NCBI RefSeq assembly: GCF_010669225.1
Contig: NZ_CP048627.1
Location: 1,501,292 to 1,565,291 of the forward strand
Reading direction: 5' to 3'
DNA from: Megamonas funiformis
Lineage (GTDB): Bacteria > Bacillota > Negativicutes > Selenomonadales > Selenomonadaceae
DNA length: 64,000 nucleotides
A program made the position numbers and the translations under genes. The notes beneath the pieces were generated by a model. It worked only from the letters and a program-made list of their open reading frames with translations. It made no database searches and was not told where the DNA came from. Positions 1 to 8,894 of the stretch are shown here, piece after piece (position 1 is the first letter of the stretch; every line of letters begins with the position of its first letter).

Positions 1-711
1 CAAAAATACAAATATTTTAAAAGTAGAGATATTGAAGGAATAGTTAAAACAATAACAATTAAACGTGATACTTTAGGTGATATATATCTTTATTTTGTTT
101 GTGAAACTAACGAGAATAAAGTTTTAGCAAGAACAGGAAAAAGCGTCGGCTATGACTTTGGACTAAAACAGTTTTTAACAGCTTCAGATAATGAAGATAT
201 AAAAGCACCTTTATTTTTTAAGCAAAATGCTAATGATATAAAAAAAGCTAATAGAATTTTATCTAGAAAAAAGAAAGTTTCAAATCATCGTAGATTAGCA
301 AAAATAGCTCTTGCTAGATTGTATAAGAAAATATCTAATCAACGTAAAGATTTTCATTTTAAATTAGCAAATAAAATTTGTAGTGAATATGCTTTAATCT
401 GCATAGAAGATTTGAATATAAAAGGAATGCAAAAACGTTGGGGTAGAAAAATATCTGACTATGGATTTAGTGAATTTATAAAAATTCTTGAATATAAAGC
501 GAGAGAAATTGGCTCAATAGTGCAAAAGATAGATAGATACTATCCAAGTTCGCAAATTTGCCATGTTTGTGGTACAAAAAATCCTGAAACTAAAAATTTG
601 GCAGTTCGTGAGTGGATTTGCGCAAAGTGCAAAACCAGCCACGATAGAGATAGAAATGCTGCTATAAATATATGGAAGGTTGGGGCATCAACCTTCTTTG
701 GAGAGATATAG
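1..711 (+). CDS. tnpB: IS200/IS605-family TnpB nuclease (5' end outside window)
   Basis: The frame is open from base 1, so the N-terminus is outside the window. TnpB is the RNA-guided, RuvC-type accessory nuclease of IS200/IS605 elements, related to the ancestors of Cas12. All three RuvC acidic residues are visible: the Asp in YDFGLKQFLT (near base 150), the Glu in CIEDLNIKGM (near base 405), and the C-terminal Asp in HDRDRNAAINI. A zinc ribbon lies before the last motif (CHVCG and CAKC pairs). No TnpA transposase is visible, though it could lie upstream. The reading frame runs up to the element's right end, which contains a hairpin, and the element sits inside brnQ. Confidence 0.92.
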   Translation, partial: QKYKYFKSRDIEGIVKTITIKRDTLGDIYLYFVCETNENKVLARTGKSVGYDFGLKQFLTASDNEDIKAPLFFKQNANDIKKANRILSRKKKVSNHRRLAKIALARLYKKISNQRKDFHFKLANKICSEYALICIEDLNIKGMQKRWGRKISDYGFSEFIKILEYKAREIGSIVQKIDRYYPSSQICHVCGTKNPETKNLAVREWICAKCKTSHDRDRNAAINIWKVGASTFFGEI

Positions 712-790
712 TAAGACCTGCTATTTTAGTAGGCAAGTATCGTTTGTATCCAAGAATCCCCTGCCTTTAGGCATGGGGAGTATGTCAACT
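1..790 (+). mobile_element. IS200/IS605-type element, right end
   Basis: The right end is marked by a hairpin at 758-778 (CCCCTGCC, loop, GGCATGGGG) followed by GTATGTCAA, the subterminal palindrome arrangement typical of this family. The exact boundary is about 785-790, where the interrupted brnQ frame resumes on the opposite strand. In TnpB systems the right-end RNA (omega RNA) spans this region and guides the nuclease; that an omega RNA is made here is inference from family knowledge. The left end is outside the window. Confidence 0.8.
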
Positions 791-975
791 ACAGAAGCTA
801 AAGCCATCATAGGAAATAAAATTCCTGTAAGTGCTAAACCAATAATTGCCCAGCCAACTTGTTCACCTGATACTAAACCTATAATTGGTGGAAAAATCAA
901 ATTACCTGAACCAAAAAAGATGGCAAACATCGCAAAACCCATAACTAAAATATCTTTTTTCATATTTTTCTTCAT
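787..975 (-). pseudogene. brnQ: brnQ branched-chain amino acid carrier, truncated by IS insertion
   Basis: Read leftwards from ATG at 975, the protein begins MKKNMKKDILVMGF and continues FAIFFGSGNLIFPP, the first-helix signature of the BrnQ/LIVCS Na+-coupled branched-chain amino acid transporters. Only about 63 residues remain (the family is about 430-450) before the frame enters the IS element at about 787. An RBS (AGGAG, reverse strand, 986-990) and a good promoter precede it, so the control region is intact and only the coding region is cut. The rest of the gene would lie left of the IS, outside the window. Confidence 0.85.
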
Positions 976-1040
976 CTATCGACCACTCCTCTTTTAAATT
1001 TTATTAATTAATTGCATTTATCTTACATCTTTATCGTATA

Positions 1041-1068
1041 ATTATACCAAAGTTATTTATATTGTCAA
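1041..1068 (-). promoter_or_regulatory. Promoter for interrupted brnQ
   Basis: On the reverse strand, TTGACA (1063-1068) is followed after 16 bp by TATAAT (1041-1046), perfect matches to both sigma-A boxes. It points at the brnQ start at 975. Confidence 0.65.
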
Positions 1069-1289
1069 TGATACACTTAATATAATAAATACTCTATATT
1101 TTTTCTTTTTGTAATATATATTTGTATTTAAAATTTCATTTTTCATAACAAAATCAAGATTTTAAAACAAAAACCAAAATCATTTTTTTCAATCATCAAA
1201 AATCTAAAATAAAAATTTATGTTAAAGTTCATCATACTAATACATCTTATCTGCAAAATTATACTTGCCGTCTTCAAAATCACTAAGTA

Positions 1290-1318
1290 TTGAAGTCCAT
1301 TTTAGAAAATGATATAAT
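1290..1318 (+). promoter_or_regulatory. Promoter for miaB-mutS-mutL
   Basis: TTGAAG (1290-1295), a 17-bp spacer and TATAAT (1313-1318). It is the only good forward promoter in the 430-bp gap before miaB, and would give an untranslated leader of about 95 nt carrying the hairpin at 1335-1364. Confidence 0.6.
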
Positions 1319-1334
1319 TATTTTATTGTGGATA

Positions 1335-1364
1335 TAGCCACCAGTATTAATTAGCTGGTGGCTA
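1335..1364 (+). promoter_or_regulatory. Leader hairpin upstream of miaB
   Basis: TAGCCACCAG (1335-1344) and its exact complement CTGGTGGCTA (1355-1364) form a 10-bp stem with a 10-nt loop just after the predicted transcription start. The following sequence (TTCTTATCTT) is only weakly U-rich, so it may be a weak terminator, attenuator or mRNA-stabilising element rather than a strong stop. Confidence 0.45.
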
Positions 1365-1420
1365 TTCTTATCTTAGTTATTTAATTACAATTCAATTTAT
1401 TTTTAGAAAGGATGTATCTT

Positions 1421-2743
1421 TTGTTAAATCATAAACAATTATTATATAAAATTTTACCTTATGGCTGTCAGATGAATTTTTCTGATGGTGAACGCTTCGC
1501 AGGTCAGTTAGAACGCATGGGCTATAAACCTGCCGAAAAATTAGAAAACGCTGATATTATCATCATCAATACTTGCTGTGTTCGTGAAAGTGCCGAAAAG
1601 AAAATTTACGGCAAAATTGGCGAAATCAAACATTTAAAACAACAAAAACCAGATTTAATCTTAGGTATCACTGGTTGTATGGCACAAAAAGATGGTGATG
1701 CCATCTTCAAAAAAGCTTCTCATGTAGATTTTGTCCTTGGCACAAATAAAATGTATGATTTACCTGCTGTATTAGAAGAAATTTTTGCTTCTCGTGGTCA
1801 TATTGTCAAATTAGCTGGCGATTATGATATGCCACCAAATGTAGAACCAGCAGAAAACAACTCTTTATTTGCTTTCGTGCCTATTATGTATGGTTGCAAT
1901 AATTTCTGTACTTATTGTATCGTTCCTTACGTTCGCGGTCGTGAACGCAGTCGTGCACCGCAAGAAATCGTTGCAGAAATAACAAAACTCGCTCAAAATG
2001 GTGTAAAAGAAGTTACTTTACTCGGTCAAAATGTTAATTCCTACGGAAAAGATAGAGATGATGCTGACTTTGCCGATTTACTTGCGATGGTAGATAAAAT
2101 CGAAGGCATTGAACGTATTCGCTATATGACTTCTCATCCTCGTGATTTAACAGATAAAGTTATCGAAACTATAAAAAATAGCAAGCATATTTGTGAACAT
2201 TTCCATTTACCAGTTCAATATGGTACTGACAAAATGCTCAAAGCTATGAATCGTGGTTATACTACAGCTTATTATAAAGAACTTGTAGCTAAAATCCGCA
2301 ATCAATTCCCTGAAGCTAGTTTCACTACTGATTTAATCGTAGGTTTCCCTGGAGAAACAGATGAAGATTTCGCTCAAATGCTCGAATTCTTAAAAGAAAT
2401 TCGCTATGACGCAGCTTATACATTCTTGTATTCCAAACGTTCTGGTACACCAGCAGCTACTATGGAAAATCAAGTTCCTCAAGGACTCAAAAAAGAACGT
2501 CTCCATAAATTAATGGACGCTCAAAATGAAATCAGCTTAGAAATAAATCAATCTTTATTAAATAAAACAGTAGAAGTTATGGTTGAAGGCCCTAGTAAAA
2601 CAGATCCTAATGTCTATACAGGTCATACTCGTACAAATAAAATTATACTTTGGGATCATAAAGATGAACAAATCGGCGATTTAGTACAAGTAAAAATCAC
2701 ACATCCACAGACATGGGTATTAAAAGGTGAATTGGAGGCGTAA
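1421..2743 (+). CDS. miaB: tRNA-2-methylthio-N6-dimethylallyladenosine synthase MiaB
   Basis: Radical-SAM methylthiotransferase that adds the methylthio group to i6A37 of tRNAs reading U-starting codons. Domain order is clear: an N-terminal UPF0004 domain with the three auxiliary-cluster cysteines (YGCQMN, INTCCVRE, TGCMAQ), the radical-SAM cluster CNNFCTYC followed by VPYVRGRERSR, and a C-terminal TRAM domain. An upstream in-frame ATG at 1412 overlaps the ribosome binding site (GAAAGGA, 1406-1412); the TTG at 1421 has correct spacing of about 8 nt and is preferred, giving 440 residues. It ends 3 nt before mutS and looks co-transcribed with mutS and mutL. Confidence 0.95.
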   Translation: MLNHKQLLYKILPYGCQMNFSDGERFAGQLERMGYKPAEKLENADIIIINTCCVRESAEKKIYGKIGEIKHLKQQKPDLILGITGCMAQKDGDAIFKKASHVDFVLGTNKMYDLPAVLEEIFASRGHIVKLAGDYDMPPNVEPAENNSLFAFVPIMYGCNNFCTYCIVPYVRGRERSRAPQEIVAEITKLAQNGVKEVTLLGQNVNSYGKDRDDADFADLLAMVDKIEGIERIRYMTSHPRDLTDKVIETIKNSKHICEHFHLPVQYGTDKMLKAMNRGYTTAYYKELVAKIRNQFPEASFTTDLIVGFPGETDEDFAQMLEFLKEIRYDAAYTFLYSKRSGTPAATMENQVPQGLKKERLHKLMDAQNEISLEINQSLLNKTVEVMVEGPSKTDPNVYTGHTRTNKIILWDHKDEQIGDLVQVKITHPQTWVLKGELEA

Positions 2744-2746
2744 ATT

Positions 2747-5485
2747 TTGAAACTCACTCCAATGATGCAACAGTATCAAGCTGTAAAAAATGCACACCCA
2801 GACCAAATATTATTCTTTCGTCTAGGTGATTTTTATGAAATGTTTTTGGACGATGCTATACTCGTTTCCAAAGAATTAGAACTCACATTAACTAAAAGAA
2901 GTACAGCAGGTGATGGCATTCCTATGTGTGGAGTGCCTTATCATGCTGCTGAATCTTATATCAATAAATTAGTAAATAAAGGCTATAAAGTAGCTATTTG
3001 TGAACAAATCGGCGACCCTAAAGCAAAGGGACTTACAAAACGTGAAGTCATCAAAATCATCACTCCTGGTACAGTGATGAACGAATCAGCCTTAACTAGC
3101 AGTAAAAATAATTATATAACTTTAATCTATGAAGAAAATCATGCTATTTATCTAGCTGGTGCTGATATCTCCACTGGAGAATGTTTTTATAGTATTTATG
3201 ATGGCCCTGACCGTTGCCAATTATTATTTGACGAACTTTATCGCTTGATGATGCCAGAATTATTATTAATTAAGCCTTTTTCTTATGAAGGTGAATTAAA
3301 AAATTTCTTATCTCTCCGTTTAAATAATTGCTTAGTTAATGAATTAACTGAAATCACATCACAAGTCGAAGACCTCATGCTACAACATTTTGATGTGCAT
3401 AATCGCCCAGATAATAAAATCGCTCACAAGGCAATCGCTACTTTACTTGAATATTTACATGAAACAGTAAAAACAGATTTAACTCATCTAAATAAATTAA
3501 CTTATTTAGACTCTTCAAAATCTCTATTTATTGATACGTATACTTTGCGCAACTTAGAAATAACTCGCAATCTTCGCGATGGTGGCAAAAAAGATACATT
3601 ATATGATGTTTTAGACTTCACCAAAACAGCTATGGGTAGCCGTCTTTTACGTAAATGGCTAGAATATCCATTACTTAGCCCTAAAAAGATAAATGACCGC
3701 TTAGATGCTGTAGCTAATCTTGTATCTAATTTTTCCTTGCGTAATAATCTTCGTGAACAATTAAAAGAAATCTATGACTTTGAAAGATTATTGACTCGTA
3801 TGGAAGTCGGCACAGCTAATGCCCGCGATATGAATGCCCTAAAATCTTCATTATATGTATTGCCTGCCATAAAAAAATCCTTATCTAAAGCCACTGCTAA
3901 ATTATTAGCAAACATTCATCAAAAGATTTCTACTTATGATGATTTAGTAGTTTTAATCGATAAAGCAATTGTTGAAGACCCTAGCTTTTCTATCCGTGAA
4001 GGTGGCTTCATCAAAGATGGTTACAATCAAGAATTAGATGAATATCGCAATATCGCTAAAAACAGTAAACGTCTTTTACAGCAAATGGAAGAAGACGAAA
4101 AAAATAAAACTGGTATCAAATCTTTAAAAATCGGTTATAACAAAGTATTTGGCTATTATATCGAAGTCCGCCATAGCTCCACAGAGATGGTACCTGAAAA
4201 TTATATTCGTAAACAGACTTTAGCCAATGCTGAACGCTATATCACACCAGAACTCAAAGAATTTGAAACTAAAATTCTCGGTGCACAAGAAAAAATTGTT
4301 CAATTAGAATATAACCTCTTTACAGAACTTCGCGATATCTTAAAAACCCAAATAAGCTCTATTCAAAATACTGCTCATGAAATAGCTATTTTAGACGTTT
4401 TAGTAAGCTTAGCTCAAGCAGGTGATGAATATAATTACATTCGTCCAAAATTATTAGATGATGGCACTATCCATATCAAAGATGGAAGACATCCTCTTGT
4501 TGAACGCATTTTAAATCGAGATTTATTCGTGCCAAATGATACCCATTTGGATAATGCTCAAAATGAAATCATGATTATCACTGGCCCTAACATGGCTGGT
4601 AAATCAACATATATGCGACAATCTGCTCTACTCACATTGATGACACAAGTAGGTTCTTTCATACCTGCTCGTGAAGCTTCCATTTCCCCTGTGGATAAAA
4701 TTTTTACACGTATAGGTGCTAGCGACGATTTAGTCAGCGGACAAAGTACTTTCATGGTAGAAATGAATGAAGTATCTCATATTCTAAAATACGCTACAAA
4801 TAAAAGTCTTGTCATTTTAGATGAAATTGGACGCGGTACAAGTACGTACGATGGTATGAGTATTGCTCGTGCTGTTATTGAACATATACGCGACCATATT
4901 GGAGCTAAAACTCTATTTGCTACGCATTACCATGAACTAACTGACTTAGAAGATGATGTTCATGTAAAAAATTATTGTATTGCCGTAAAAGAAAAAGGCT
5001 CTGATGTAACCTTCTTACGTCGCATTATTCGCGGTAGTGCTGATAAATCATATGGTATTCATGTTGCTAAATTAGCTGGATTACCTCAAGAAGTCGTCAA
5101 ACGTGCGGAAACAATTCTCATTGATTTAGAAAATACAGCTCCGACTAAAGAAAAAACTATTATTTCTAAAGAAATTTCTGACGAAAACAATATAGATACT
5201 ACACTAAAACAAGATACAGCTATCACAAATGACACTTCCCAAGAAGTAAATTATCTTCAAGATAATCAAGATGATACTGAAATAGCTGATTATCAAGAAA
5301 AAACACCAACTTTAACTGCTAGTCCAACTAAAAAATTGAAATTCATGCAAGTAGCAGAAATGCCAACTTTATTCGGCGTAAGCATAAGCACTCAATTAAA
5401 AGAATTAGATTTAATGAGTATGACACCACTAGACGCCATGAATAAATTATACGAATTGCAACAACAGGCAAAACAAGAGGAGTGA
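2747..5485 (+). CDS. mutS: DNA mismatch repair protein MutS
   Basis: MutS1 mismatch-recognition ATPase, 912 residues, TTG start with RBS TTGGAGGCG ending 6 nt upstream. The mismatch-reading Phe-x-Glu motif is in GDFYEMF near residue 30. The ATPase has Walker A GPNMAGKSTYMRQ, Walker B VILDEIGRGTSTYDG and the following FATHYHEL. A low-complexity acidic linker (about residues 800-865) leads to the C-terminal dimerisation tail. It lies in the conserved order miaB-mutS-mutL, with 3-4 nt between genes. Confidence 0.97.
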   Translation: MKLTPMMQQYQAVKNAHPDQILFFRLGDFYEMFLDDAILVSKELELTLTKRSTAGDGIPMCGVPYHAAESYINKLVNKGYKVAICEQIGDPKAKGLTKREVIKIITPGTVMNESALTSSKNNYITLIYEENHAIYLAGADISTGECFYSIYDGPDRCQLLFDELYRLMMPELLLIKPFSYEGELKNFLSLRLNNCLVNELTEITSQVEDLMLQHFDVHNRPDNKIAHKAIATLLEYLHETVKTDLTHLNKLTYLDSSKSLFIDTYTLRNLEITRNLRDGGKKDTLYDVLDFTKTAMGSRLLRKWLEYPLLSPKKINDRLDAVANLVSNFSLRNNLREQLKEIYDFERLLTRMEVGTANARDMNALKSSLYVLPAIKKSLSKATAKLLANIHQKISTYDDLVVLIDKAIVEDPSFSIREGGFIKDGYNQELDEYRNIAKNSKRLLQQMEEDEKNKTGIKSLKIGYNKVFGYYIEVRHSSTEMVPENYIRKQTLANAERYITPELKEFETKILGAQEKIVQLEYNLFTELRDILKTQISSIQNTAHEIAILDVLVSLAQAGDEYNYIRPKLLDDGTIHIKDGRHPLVERILNRDLFVPNDTHLDNAQNEIMIITGPNMAGKSTYMRQSALLTLMTQVGSFIPAREASISPVDKIFTRIGASDDLVSGQSTFMVEMNEVSHILKYATNKSLVILDEIGRGTSTYDGMSIARAVIEHIRDHIGAKTLFATHYHELTDLEDDVHVKNYCIAVKEKGSDVTFLRRIIRGSADKSYGIHVAKLAGLPQEVVKRAETILIDLENTAPTKEKTIISKEISDENNIDTTLKQDTAITNDTSQEVNYLQDNQDDTEIADYQEKTPTLTASPTKKLKFMQVAEMPTLFGVSISTQLKELDLMSMTPLDAMNKLYELQQQAKQEE

Positions 5486-5489
5486 TATT

Positions 5490-7433
5490 ATGACCTCTAT
5501 TCATATTTTAGATGATATCACTGTCGATAAAATAGCAGCTGGTGAAGTTGTCGAGCGACCAGCTTCTGTAATTAAAGAACTTGTAGAAAATTCCATAGAT
5601 GCTCATGCGGATAAAATCGAAGTAGAAATCTTAGCTGGTGGAACATCTTTTATGCGAGTTACAGATAATGGCGATGGCATGGATAATCAAAATGCTAGAT
5701 TAGCTATCTTGCGTCATGCTACTAGTAAAATCAAACAAGTAGATGACTTGATGTCTATAGATACTTTAGGTTTCCGTGGAGAAGCCTTGCCATCTATCGC
5801 TGCTGTATCAAGATTTAATTTGATTACACGTCGCCCTCAAGATGATTTAGGCACTACTATAAAATTAACAGGTGGTCACATTGATGAAATTGAAGATATG
5901 GGTTGTAATATCGGTACTACTATCAAAGTAGAAGATTTATTTTTCAATGTACCTGCTCGTAAAAAATTTCTCAAAACCACTACCACAGAAGCAAATAAAA
6001 TAAATGATTTTATCATAAAATTAGCTTTATCTAAACCTAATATTGCTTTTAAATTGATTAATAATAATAAAATAGCTATCACTACCCCAGGCAATGGCTC
6101 TCTATATGATGCTATTGAATGTATCTATGGTACTAAAGTCAGCGAAGAATTATTGCCCATCGAAGCGATAACTGACGATATCAAAGTAACAGGCTTCATT
6201 TCTAAACCTGCTATTATCCGCAGTTCTCGCTCTTGGCAAACATTCGTCATCAATGGTCGCGTGGTCAATAGTAGAATTATTTCCAAAGCAATCGACAATG
6301 CTTACCATTCATTACTGCCAAAATCTGGATATCCATTTGTTATTTTAAATATCGAAATCAATAAACGAACCATTGATATCAATGTACATCCTCAAAAAGC
6401 GGAAATAAAATTTGAAGATGAATCCTTATTATTCAAGACTATATACCATGCCGTCTTAGAAGCTGTAAAACCTAATGATAATCAAGCTTTAAGTGATTTT
6501 GCTATTCCGGTAACAGATAAAGCATTGCATATTGAAAAAACAGTGCCTGAACAAATCAATATGGATTTATCAGAAAATATGCCATCTACTTCTGCAAATT
6601 CATTTAAACAAAATTCAATTAACCATATATCATCATTAAAAAATAATACAACTCCTTCAACAACAGATTTAAATAAATTTCGCCAAGCAAGAGAAACACT
6701 TCACCCTAATTTATCTAATCATCACAGCAATACTATTCAAGAAACCGCCATTCAAGATTACCAAACAAATACTACCACAAAGCCTCAAACAGATATAAAT
6801 ATTTCATCTAAAGAAAACTTAACAAATTGTCAAAATTCTACTCAACTATTAAAAGAAGCTGTCAACCTAACTCCAATTGGGCAAATTGATGATTGCTTCA
6901 TTGTTGCTCAAGGCCCTAATGGAGGAATGTACATCATTGACCAACATGCAGCACATGAACGCATTTTATACGATAAATTTGCTAAACAAACTGAGCGAAT
7001 CCCTGTTCAACCATTATTAATGCATTTATTTTTAGATGTAAATAATAGTGAATTAACTCTAATCGAAGAAAATCAACAAATTTTATATGATTTAGGCTTT
7101 AACGTGGAATTAGCAGGACAAAATCAAATCCGTTTAAAAGAAGTTCCCGCTGATATAAAACCGCAAGAAAGTGAAGATATTTTCCGCGAAATTTTAATTT
7201 CACTTTCTCAGTTGCACACACCTACTCCTCAAGAAATCCGTCATTCTTGCTTAGCTATGACAGCTTGCAAAGCAGCTATCAAAGCAGGCGATGTCTTAAA
7301 TATCACACAGATGAAGATAATCTTAAATGAACTTGCTCAAACAACTTTACCATACACTTGCCCACACGGCAGACCAACTATTATAAAATTTAGTACTTAT
7401 GATTTGGAAAAGATGTTTAAACGAGTACAATAA
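5490..7433 (+). CDS. mutL: DNA mismatch repair protein MutL
   Basis: GHKL ATPase coupling mismatch recognition to strand incision; 647 residues. The N-terminal ATPase motifs are ENSIDAHA, DNGDGMD and GFRGEAL. A Ser/Thr/Asn-rich linker (about 340-460) separates the C-terminal endonuclease domain, which has DQHAAHERILYD, SCLAMTACKA and CPHGRPT. The last acidic residue of the DQHA(x)2E(x)4E metal motif is Asp instead of Glu, a conservative change, so nicking activity is likely kept. RBS GAGGAG; the gene begins 4 nt after mutS and is followed by an intrinsic terminator. miaA, often next in this cluster, is not present here. Confidence 0.96.
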   Translation: MTSIHILDDITVDKIAAGEVVERPASVIKELVENSIDAHADKIEVEILAGGTSFMRVTDNGDGMDNQNARLAILRHATSKIKQVDDLMSIDTLGFRGEALPSIAAVSRFNLITRRPQDDLGTTIKLTGGHIDEIEDMGCNIGTTIKVEDLFFNVPARKKFLKTTTTEANKINDFIIKLALSKPNIAFKLINNNKIAITTPGNGSLYDAIECIYGTKVSEELLPIEAITDDIKVTGFISKPAIIRSSRSWQTFVINGRVVNSRIISKAIDNAYHSLLPKSGYPFVILNIEINKRTIDINVHPQKAEIKFEDESLLFKTIYHAVLEAVKPNDNQALSDFAIPVTDKALHIEKTVPEQINMDLSENMPSTSANSFKQNSINHISSLKNNTTPSTTDLNKFRQARETLHPNLSNHHSNTIQETAIQDYQTNTTTKPQTDINISSKENLTNCQNSTQLLKEAVNLTPIGQIDDCFIVAQGPNGGMYIIDQHAAHERILYDKFAKQTERIPVQPLLMHLFLDVNNSELTLIEENQQILYDLGFNVELAGQNQIRLKEVPADIKPQESEDIFREILISLSQLHTPTPQEIRHSCLAMTACKAAIKAGDVLNITQMKIILNELAQTTLPYTCPHGRPTIIKFSTYDLEKMFKRVQ

Positions 7434-7440
7434 TAAAAAA

Positions 7441-7475
7441 AGAAAAAGATAGGCAAATTTGTCTATCTTTTTCTC
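7441..7475 (+). terminator. Terminator after mutL
   Basis: AGAAAAAGATAG (7441-7452) pairs with CTATCTTTTTCT (7463-7474); the T-rich right arm serves as the U-tract. It ends the miaB-mutS-mutL transcript before the IS982-type element. Confidence 0.8.
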
Positions 7476-7506
7476 TAATAATATTTATATACTACATATA
7501 ATATAC

Positions 7507-8391
7507 TCATTGTGCTAGTTCATTTTTTATTGTATAAACTAATAAACATTGTTCCAATCTTAATCGAAATTCTAAAATAGATTGTACTCTTATTCTTTCT
7601 ATATCAAATAAATTTACTAATTTAGAAAATACTGTCTCTATATATTTCCTTTTCTTTTTTAGAAATTTACTATTTTCTTGTTTCTTTTCTTTCATATTTT
7701 TTCTTGATGGTGTCCAAAACCATATTCCTTCTTTTTCCAATTTCTTTTTTAATTTATTACTTAGATATCCTTGGTCTGCTAAAATATATTGACATCTATA
7801 TTGTCTTAACAAATCTTCTACCATTTTTATATCATGTTTAGATGCTTTACTCAATGTATATGCCCAAATGTGTCCATCACTTCCTACTTCAAAGCTACCT
7901 TTCAATCCATAATAATATTGCTTTTTAGTGGCATTATAGCCAATATCTGCATAATCTGTAAGTACTTTACATCTTTTATTACGAATAGGTTGACATAATG
8001 GTAGTGGTAAACTGTCAATAATTGTGTATTTAGGATTATTTGAATGTTGTTTTAATATACCAATACGTATCCATTGCAAAAAACAAAAAGCATTATTGCA
8101 AATACGATTAAAACGTGAACGCTCAGGAAGAGAAGATTTAGGAAAAATATTATTTTGCAAAAAGTAATAAAAACGAAGCTGAGTAGTAATTTTAAGCTCA
8201 ACTTGCCAACAAAGTAAAGAAATAACAAGGACATCATCTAATTTACAGTGCTGAATATTTCTGCGATGGCGAATAGAAGAAGGAACATATTTTTGGTATA
8301 AAGGTTGAATAAATTTGTACCAATTTAATAAATGGGATTGAAATTTTAAAGTATTTAGCTTACAATGAGATTGGTTCAACATTAGATACAC
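7507..8391 (-). CDS. IS982-family DDE transposase
   Basis: A 294-residue transposase. IS982 hallmarks are the first Asp in IIDSLPLPLC, then ADIGYNATKKQYYYGLK, the second Asp in LADQGYL and FWTPSRKN, and the last Glu in YIETVFSKL. The first codon at 8391 is GTG; ATG at 8382 (MLNQSH) is the alternative start. The TGA stop at 7507-7509 straddles the left inverted repeat, so the last codon may be completed by flanking DNA. The frame is uninterrupted. Confidence 0.9.
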   Translation of the reverse strand: MYLMLNQSHCKLNTLKFQSHLLNWYKFIQPLYQKYVPSSIRHRRNIQHCKLDDVLVISLLCWQVELKITTQLRFYYFLQNNIFPKSSLPERSRFNRICNNAFCFLQWIRIGILKQHSNNPKYTIIDSLPLPLCQPIRNKRCKVLTDYADIGYNATKKQYYYGLKGSFEVGSDGHIWAYTLSKASKHDIKMVEDLLRQYRCQYILADQGYLSNKLKKKLEKEGIWFWTPSRKNMKEKKQENSKFLKKKRKYIETVFSKLVNLFDIERIRVQSILEFRLRLEQCLLVYTIKNELAQ

Positions 8392-8466
8392 TTCTTTGTG
8401 ATGAAATACTTAGAAATGTACTCTTGTTGAACTTTTTTTGCAAGTAAAAATTTTAACTAGCACAAT
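7509..8466 (-). mobile_element. IS982-family insertion sequence
   Basis: The element is about 958 bp with one transposase. Terminal inverted repeats are ATTGTGCTAGTT at 7509-7520 and its complement at 8455-8466. No convincing target duplication is visible. The size and single DDE transposase fit IS982, and the ends look intact, so the copy may still be mobile. Confidence 0.85.
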
Positions 8467-8524
8467 ACGTATTATTATATATTATGGTTTAGTACCTGCT
8501 GTAATAACTAAAATCAAATTCATT

Positions 8525-8554
8525 TTGACAATTATTATTTGTAGTATATATACT
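8525..8554 (+). promoter_or_regulatory. Promoter of the small-toxin mRNA
   Basis: TTGACA (8525-8530), an 18-bp spacer and TATACT (8549-8554). Transcription would begin near 8561, giving a leader with a GTTGC...GCAAC hairpin (about 8560-8585) before the toxin RBS GGAGGAGG. Confidence 0.6.
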
Positions 8555-8600
8555 AGATACGTTGCTATCTCCAGACCGGCAACGGGAGGAGGTGTTTCAG

Positions 8601-8690
8601 ATGGAAAATTTATTAGTATCTTTCATGGTGTCTGTTATGGCAAGTGTCGCTTCGTATTACATTTGTAAATGGATTGACGGACGCAAATAG
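8601..8690 (+). CDS. Candidate type I toxin peptide, 29 aa, single membrane helix
   Basis: ATG at 8601 follows a very strong RBS (GGGAGGAGG). The peptide starts MENLLVSFMVSVMASVAS, a hydrophobic helix of about 19 residues, and ends YYICKWIDGRK with a charged tail. This is the shape of Fst/Ldr-like toxins: one short transmembrane helix plus a charged C-terminus. The gene is framed by its own promoter, a strong terminator (8740-8780) and a predicted convergent antisense RNA whose template repeats the toxin start region. I do not recognise a named family, so the toxin role is inferred from the RNA architecture and peptide form. Confidence 0.6.
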   Translation: MENLLVSFMVSVMASVASYYICKWIDGRK

Positions 8691-8739
8691 CAATAATCCT
8701 GACCGCTTTGGCGTTAGCGGTATATAAAATTTATCGCAA

Positions 8740-8780
8740 GAGGCTTTATGATGTTGCCGCATCATAAAGCCTCGTTTTTT
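8740..8780 (+). terminator. Terminator of the small-toxin mRNA
   Basis: A 14-bp stem GAGGCTTTATGATG / CATCATAAAGCCTC with loop TTGCCG followed by GTTTTTTT. The loop sequence is exactly complementary to the loop of the facing antisense terminator. Confidence 0.85.
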
Positions 8781-8782
8781 TA

Positions 8783-8856
8783 TAAAAAAATACCGTGAAG
8801 TTGCCGCTTCACAGTATTTTTGTTCCAGATGGAAATACATCTATTAGTATCTTTGT
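8783..8856 (-). ncRNA. Predicted antisense antitoxin RNA, about 74 nt
   Basis: Reverse-strand promoter TTGAAA (8885-8890), 16-bp spacer, TATAAT (8863-8868), giving a start near 8856. The transcript ends at a hairpin of stem AATAC.GTGAAG (8788-8820 on the + strand) with U-tract. Its template (8826-8856) is a near-direct repeat of the toxin translation start (8597-8627): both read CAGATGGAAA and TATTAGTATCTTT. The RNA could therefore pair with the toxin RBS/start region, and its terminator loop CGGCAA can kiss the toxin loop UUGCCG. Size and layout match RNAII of the Fst/par system. Confidence 0.6.
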
Positions 8857-8894
8857 ATTTATATTATATCATTTTATATTAGTTTTTCAATAGA

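Noticed and set aside
8438-8840. Two longer overlapping open frames around the small-toxin locus
   Set aside because: They lack RBS and cross both terminators; the 29-aa frame with strong RBS and promoter explains the sequence better.
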